Below are positions 4,545 through 6,938 of a stretch of DNA of 6,938 nt, piece after piece. Location of the stretch: contig CAIVVS010000198.1 in NCBI GenBank assembly GCA_903909415.1, positions 1 to 6,938 on the forward strand. The letters are read 5' to 3'. Made by a program: the position numbers and the translations under genes. The notes below the pieces were generated by a model. It made no database searches. It was not told where the DNA came from and saw only the letters and a list, made by a program, of their open reading frames with translations. Origin of the DNA: an uncultured Pseudomonadota bacterium. Its GTDB lineage: Bacteria; Pseudomonadota; Gammaproteobacteria; Burkholderiales; SG8-39. Every line of letters starts with the position of its first letter. The first letter of the stretch is position 1.

Positions 4545-5282
4545 TCAGGCCAGTTCGGCGGGAGCCGCCGTGGCCTTGCAGCCCGGGGCCAGCACCAGCG
4601 GCGGCTCGGTGACCGCCTGCAGCGCAGCCAGGTCCACGCCCGGCGCCATCTCCAGCACCACCAGCCCCTCAGGCCGCACGTCGATCACCGCGAGGTTGGT
4701 GTAGATGCGCTTGACCACACCGGATGCGGTGAGCGGATAGGCGCAGGCACGGCGGATGCGCGGGCCGCCCTCGCGGGTGGTGTGCTCCATCAGCACGCGG
4801 ATTTCCTTGGCGCCCACGGCCAGGTCCATCGCCCCGCCGACACCGGGCGGCGCGCCGGGTTCGTCGGTGCTCCAGTTGGCGAGGTCGCCCGTCGCCGACA
4901 CCTCGAAGGCGCCGAGCAGCGCGAGGTCGAGGTGCCCGCCGCGGATCATCGCGAAGGAATCGCTGTGCACGAAGAAGCTGCCGCCGGGCAGCAGCGTGAT
5001 CGGGTCCTTGGTGGCATTGATCAGGTCCGGGTCTTCCTCGCCCGGCTTGGGGCTGGGACCGACGCCGAGGATGCCGTTCTCGCTGTGGAACACCACCTCG
5101 CGGTCCGCGGGAATGTAGCCGGCAGCCAGCGTCGGGATGCCGATGCCCAGGTTCACGTAGCTGCCGTCGGCGATGTCCTGCGCGGCGCGCCAGGCGATCT
5201 GCTTGCGCGACAGGCCGGGGCGCTTGGCCTTGGCCGGCGTTGCGGAACCGGCGGCGGGGGTGGTGTTGGCGGGAGTAGCCAT
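4545..5282 (-). CDS. 3-oxoacid CoA-transferase subunit B (PcaJ/ScoB type)
   Basis: The 245-residue product is the beta subunit of a class I CoA transferase, which moves CoA from a donor such as succinyl-CoA to a 3-oxo acid. It carries the family signature VFHSENGILGVG with the catalytic glutamate Glu68, to which CoA is transiently attached. Other hallmarks are YVNLGIGIPTLAA (42-54), GEEDPDLINATK, SFAMIRGGHLDLALLGAFEVS and GDLANW. The stretch GPSPKPGEEDPDLINA and the His-Ser-Asp-Ser-Phe region resemble 3-oxoadipate transferase PcaJ more than acetoacetate-type ScoB or AtoA, as judged from memory. Residues 1-23 are an Ala/Pro/Thr/Lys-rich extension not needed for the fold. Its ATG overlaps the subunit A stop (TGATG), and TGAGG lies eight bases before it, so the subunits are probably made in coupled, equal amounts. 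It works as a complex with the product of 5282-5959. The lack of a PcaF-like thiolase in view leaves the true substrate open. Confidence 0.92.
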   Translation of the reverse strand: MATPANTTPAAGSATPAKAKRPGLSRKQIAWRAAQDIADGSYVNLGIGIPTLAAGYIPADREVVFHSENGILGVGPSPKPGEEDPDLINATKDPITLLPGGSFFVHSDSFAMIRGGHLDLALLGAFEVSATGDLANWSTDEPGAPPGVGGAMDLAVGAKEIRVLMEHTTREGGPRIRRACAYPLTASGVVKRIYTNLAVIDVRPEGLVVLEMAPGVDLAALQAVTEPPLVLAPGCKATAAPAELA

Positions 5283-5959
5283 CAGGAGGGCCTCACTTCA
5301 GCGGTCTGCACGATGCGGTGCACGAAGATGCCCGGCGTGCCGATGACTTCCGGGTCGAGGCTGCCGAGTTCGTCGATCTGGCCGACCTCGGCGATGGTCA
5401 TCTTCGCGGCCATGGCGCACACCGGGTTCAGGTTGCGCGAGGACATGCGGTACACCAGGTTGCCCCAGCGGTCGGCGCGGTGCGCGCGCACGAAGGCCAC
5501 GTCGCCCGGCAGCGGCGGCTCGAACACGTGCAGCCGGCCGTCGATCATGCGCGTCTCCTTGCCCTCGCCCAGGCGCGTGCCGGCCGAGGTCGGGGTGAAG
5601 AAGCCGCCGATGCCGGCGCCGGCGGCGCGCATACGCTCGCTCATCGTGCCTTGCGGCACCAGCTCCAGCTCGATCCGGTTGGCCTTGTACGCGGCCTCGA
5701 AGGACTGCGAGCCGCTGGTGCGCGGGTAGGAGCAGATCACCTTGCGCACCATGCCCGCGTCGATCATCGCCGACAGCCCGTACTTGCCCGAGCCGGCATT
5801 GTTCGAGACCACGGTGAGGTCGCGCACGCCCAGTTCCAGCAACGCGCCGAACAGCGCGTTGGGGATGCCTGCGCTGCCGAATCCGCCGGCGAGGATGGTG
5901 GCGCCGTCGCGTATGCCGGCCACCGCCTCGGCGAGCGTACGTACCCGCTTGTCGATCAT
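5282..5959 (-). CDS. 3-oxoacid CoA-transferase subunit A (PcaI/ScoA type)
   Basis: The 225-residue product is the alpha subunit of the class I CoA transferase. The signature DGATILAGGFGSAGIP at residues 18-33 matches the family 1 CoA-transferase motif and forms the glycine-rich CoA-contacting loop. Further marks are LTVVSNNAGSGKYGLS, VRKVICSYPR, ELELVPQGTMSERMRAAGAG, FFTPTSAGT followed by EGKETR, DRWGNL and, at the end, TPGIFVHRIV. This resembles 3-oxoadipate transferase PcaI along its whole length, and the size is normal. It pairs with subunit B just downstream; the reading frames share one base. The start at 5959 follows ACAGG about six bases upstream. It begins 25 bases after the stop of the thiolase-like gene, so the three are likely one transcript. 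It should act in the cytosol. The exact acid it activates cannot be told from sequence. Confidence 0.92.
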   Translation of the reverse strand: MIDKRVRTLAEAVAGIRDGATILAGGFGSAGIPNALFGALLELGVRDLTVVSNNAGSGKYGLSAMIDAGMVRKVICSYPRTSGSQSFEAAYKANRIELELVPQGTMSERMRAAGAGIGGFFTPTSAGTRLGEGKETRMIDGRLHVFEPPLPGDVAFVRAHRADRWGNLVYRMSSRNLNPVCAMAAKMTIAEVGQIDELGSLDPEVIGTPGIFVHRIVQTAEVRPS

Positions 5960-5984
5960 GGAATGCCTGTCTCCGTGCGTTTTT

Positions 5985-6938
5985 CTAGAGTGTGGCCTGC
6001 GTACCCAGCAGCACCGTCACCTGCGATGAGAGTGTACCGCCGTTGCCATGGCACAGCGCCAGCTCGGCCCCCGCCACCTGGCGCGAGGGCAGCGCGGCAT
6101 CGTCCCCGCTGCGGCCCGCATCCGCGTCGCCGCGCAGCTGCGTCACCGCCTCGATGAGCAGGAAGGTGCCGTACATGCCCGGGTGCACGCAGGACAGGCC
6201 GCCGCCGTTGGTGTTCACCGGCAGCGCGCCGCCGGGACCGATGCGCCCGCCCTGCACGAAGGGGCCGGCATCGCCCTTGGCACAGAAGCCCAGGTCCTCC
6301 AGCGCGAGCAGGGTGTTGATGCTGAACGCGTCGTAGATCTCGACCACGTCCACCTCCCCGACGCCGACCTTGGCCATGGCCAGCGCGCGCGCGCCGGACT
6401 CCACGGCAGCGGTCACGGTGAGGTCGGGCATGGAGGAAATCTGCCGATGGCTGATCGCCGGCGCGCCTCCGAGGAAGTACACCGGTTTCGCATGGTGGTC
6501 CGGCGCGCGCTCGGCCGCCACCAGCACCAAGGCGCCGGCGCCGTCGGTGACCAGGCAGCAGTCGCGCGTGGTCAGCGGGTCGCACACCCTACGCGAGCCG
6601 CGCACCCCGGCGATGTCCAGCGGCGCGCGCATGAAGGCCTGCGGGTTGAGCCTCGCCCAGCCACGCGCGGCCACGGCGACCTCGGCCAGCTGCTCGGGCG
6701 TGGTGCCGAACTGGTGGAAGTGGCGCGCCGCCGCCAGCGCGAACGGGCCGACCATGTAGCGCGGCTGGTACGGCGCCTCGTAGGGCGGCGCGTCCGAGAA
6801 GTTCACGTTGCGCTTGGCGGTGCGCTGGTTGGAGCCGTAGCAGACCAGCGCGACCTTGCACAGGCCGGCCGACAGCGCCATCGTGGCCGAGAGCATGTGG
6901 TCGAGGAACGAGGACCCGCCGATGTTGGTGGCGTCCAC
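5985..6938 (-). CDS. Thiolase-superfamily / SCP-x-like lipid-transfer protein (5' end cut off)
   Basis: The visible 317 residues are the C-terminal four-fifths of a thiolase-superfamily protein; usual length is about 385-395, so some 70-80 residues lie beyond the window. The GTG at the window edge is an internal codon and not a start. Thiolase-like features include the YDAFSIN segment (about 202-208), VNTNGGGLSCVHPGMYG (His252) and the closing HGNGG motif (297-301) near the C-terminus. These fit the SCP-x / acetyl-CoA acetyltransferase-like branch and not PcaF. The region where the acyl-accepting cysteine is expected reads NIGGSSFLDH, with no cysteine. Family members without it include aldolases of steroid side-chain degradation (Ltp2 type), which work with a DUF35 partner. 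The reaction may thus be thiolysis, retro-aldol cleavage or something else. A DUF35 gene, if present, would be outside the window. It is the most upstream visible gene of the minus-strand operon. Confidence 0.85.
   Translation of the reverse strand: MDATNIGGSSFLDHMLSATMALSAGLCKVALVCYGSNQRTAKRNVNFSDAPPYEAPYQPRYMVGPFALAAARHFHQFGTTPEQLAEVAVAARGWARLNPQAFMRAPLDIAGVRGSRRVCDPLTTRDCCLVTDGAGALVLVAAERAPDHHAKPVYFLGGAPAISHRQISSMPDLTVTAAVESGARALAMAKVGVGEVDVVEIYDAFSINTLLALEDLGFCAKGDAGPFVQGGRIGPGGALPVNTNGGGLSCVHPGMYGTFLLIEAVTQLRGDADAGRSGDDAALPSRQVAGAELALCHGNGGTLSSQVTVLLGTQATL

Noticed and set aside
4518..5729. A 403-codon plus-strand open frame opposite the CoA-transferase genes
   Set aside because: Both CoA-transferase subunits on the other strand carry diagnostic signatures; this frame has none.
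4545..5959. IpdAB-type steroid ring-opening hydrolase instead of a CoA transferase
   Set aside because: Subunit B keeps the SENG catalytic glutamate motif and both subunits follow the PcaIJ pattern, so a true CoA transferase is more likely.
6936..6938. GTG at the window edge as the start of the thiolase-like gene
   Set aside because: The protein would lack the first 70-80 residues of the thiolase fold; the frame simply continues past the window.

Overview
The window is about 6.9 kb of GC-rich, densely coded DNA with third positions dominated by G and C. Gene content (an Acg-type nitroreductase directly after mutS, PcaIJ-like CoA-transferase subunits, a MazG-like pyrophosphohydrolase) and the paired ATTCCCGC/GCGGGAAT repeats suggest a proteobacterium. 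A Burkholderiales-like betaproteobacterium is most likely, but this is an inference from gene style and not from a marker gene.

Left part, plus strand (1-2270): the last 15 codons of a gene that reads like the C-terminus of MutS; a 120-bp gap with a GC-rich hairpin and a near-consensus FNR/Anr box; an Acg-family FMN-binding nitroreductase (170-1192); a strong hairpin right after its stop; and a lipoprotein of the calcineurin-like metallophosphoesterase type (1296-2270) with several non-canonical metal motifs.

Middle (2271-3261): a 51-bp convergent gap with two GC-rich hairpins, then a minus-strand gene for an exported ankyrin-repeat protein (2322-3008). Upstream of it lie two copies of a 101-bp palindromic intergenic repeat, 144 bp apart. 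The copy nearest the gene supplies the apparent ATG and first codons of the ankyrin protein, with the AU of the start codon inside a hairpin stem.

Right part, minus strand (3262-6938): five genes packed as one apparent operon, read from right to left. They are a thiolase-superfamily protein (5' end outside the window), CoA-transferase subunits A and B (overlapping TGATG), a nitrilase-superfamily carbon-nitrogen hydrolase and a small MazG-like nucleotide pyrophosphohydrolase (TGA-G-GTG junction). The first three belong to acyl-CoA catabolism: the CoA transferase would activate a 3-oxo acid and the thiolase-like protein would cleave a CoA thioester. The thiolase-like protein appears to lack the usual nucleophilic cysteine, and the nitrilase-like protein lacks an obvious catalytic lysine, so the substrate is unclear. 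The hairpin-rich repeats downstream of the operon may end its transcript.

No tRNA, rRNA, CRISPR array, phage gene or transposase was seen. The points most worth following up are the FNR-type box before the nitroreductase, the repeat-donated start of the ankyrin gene, and the unusual catalytic residues in the minus-strand operon.
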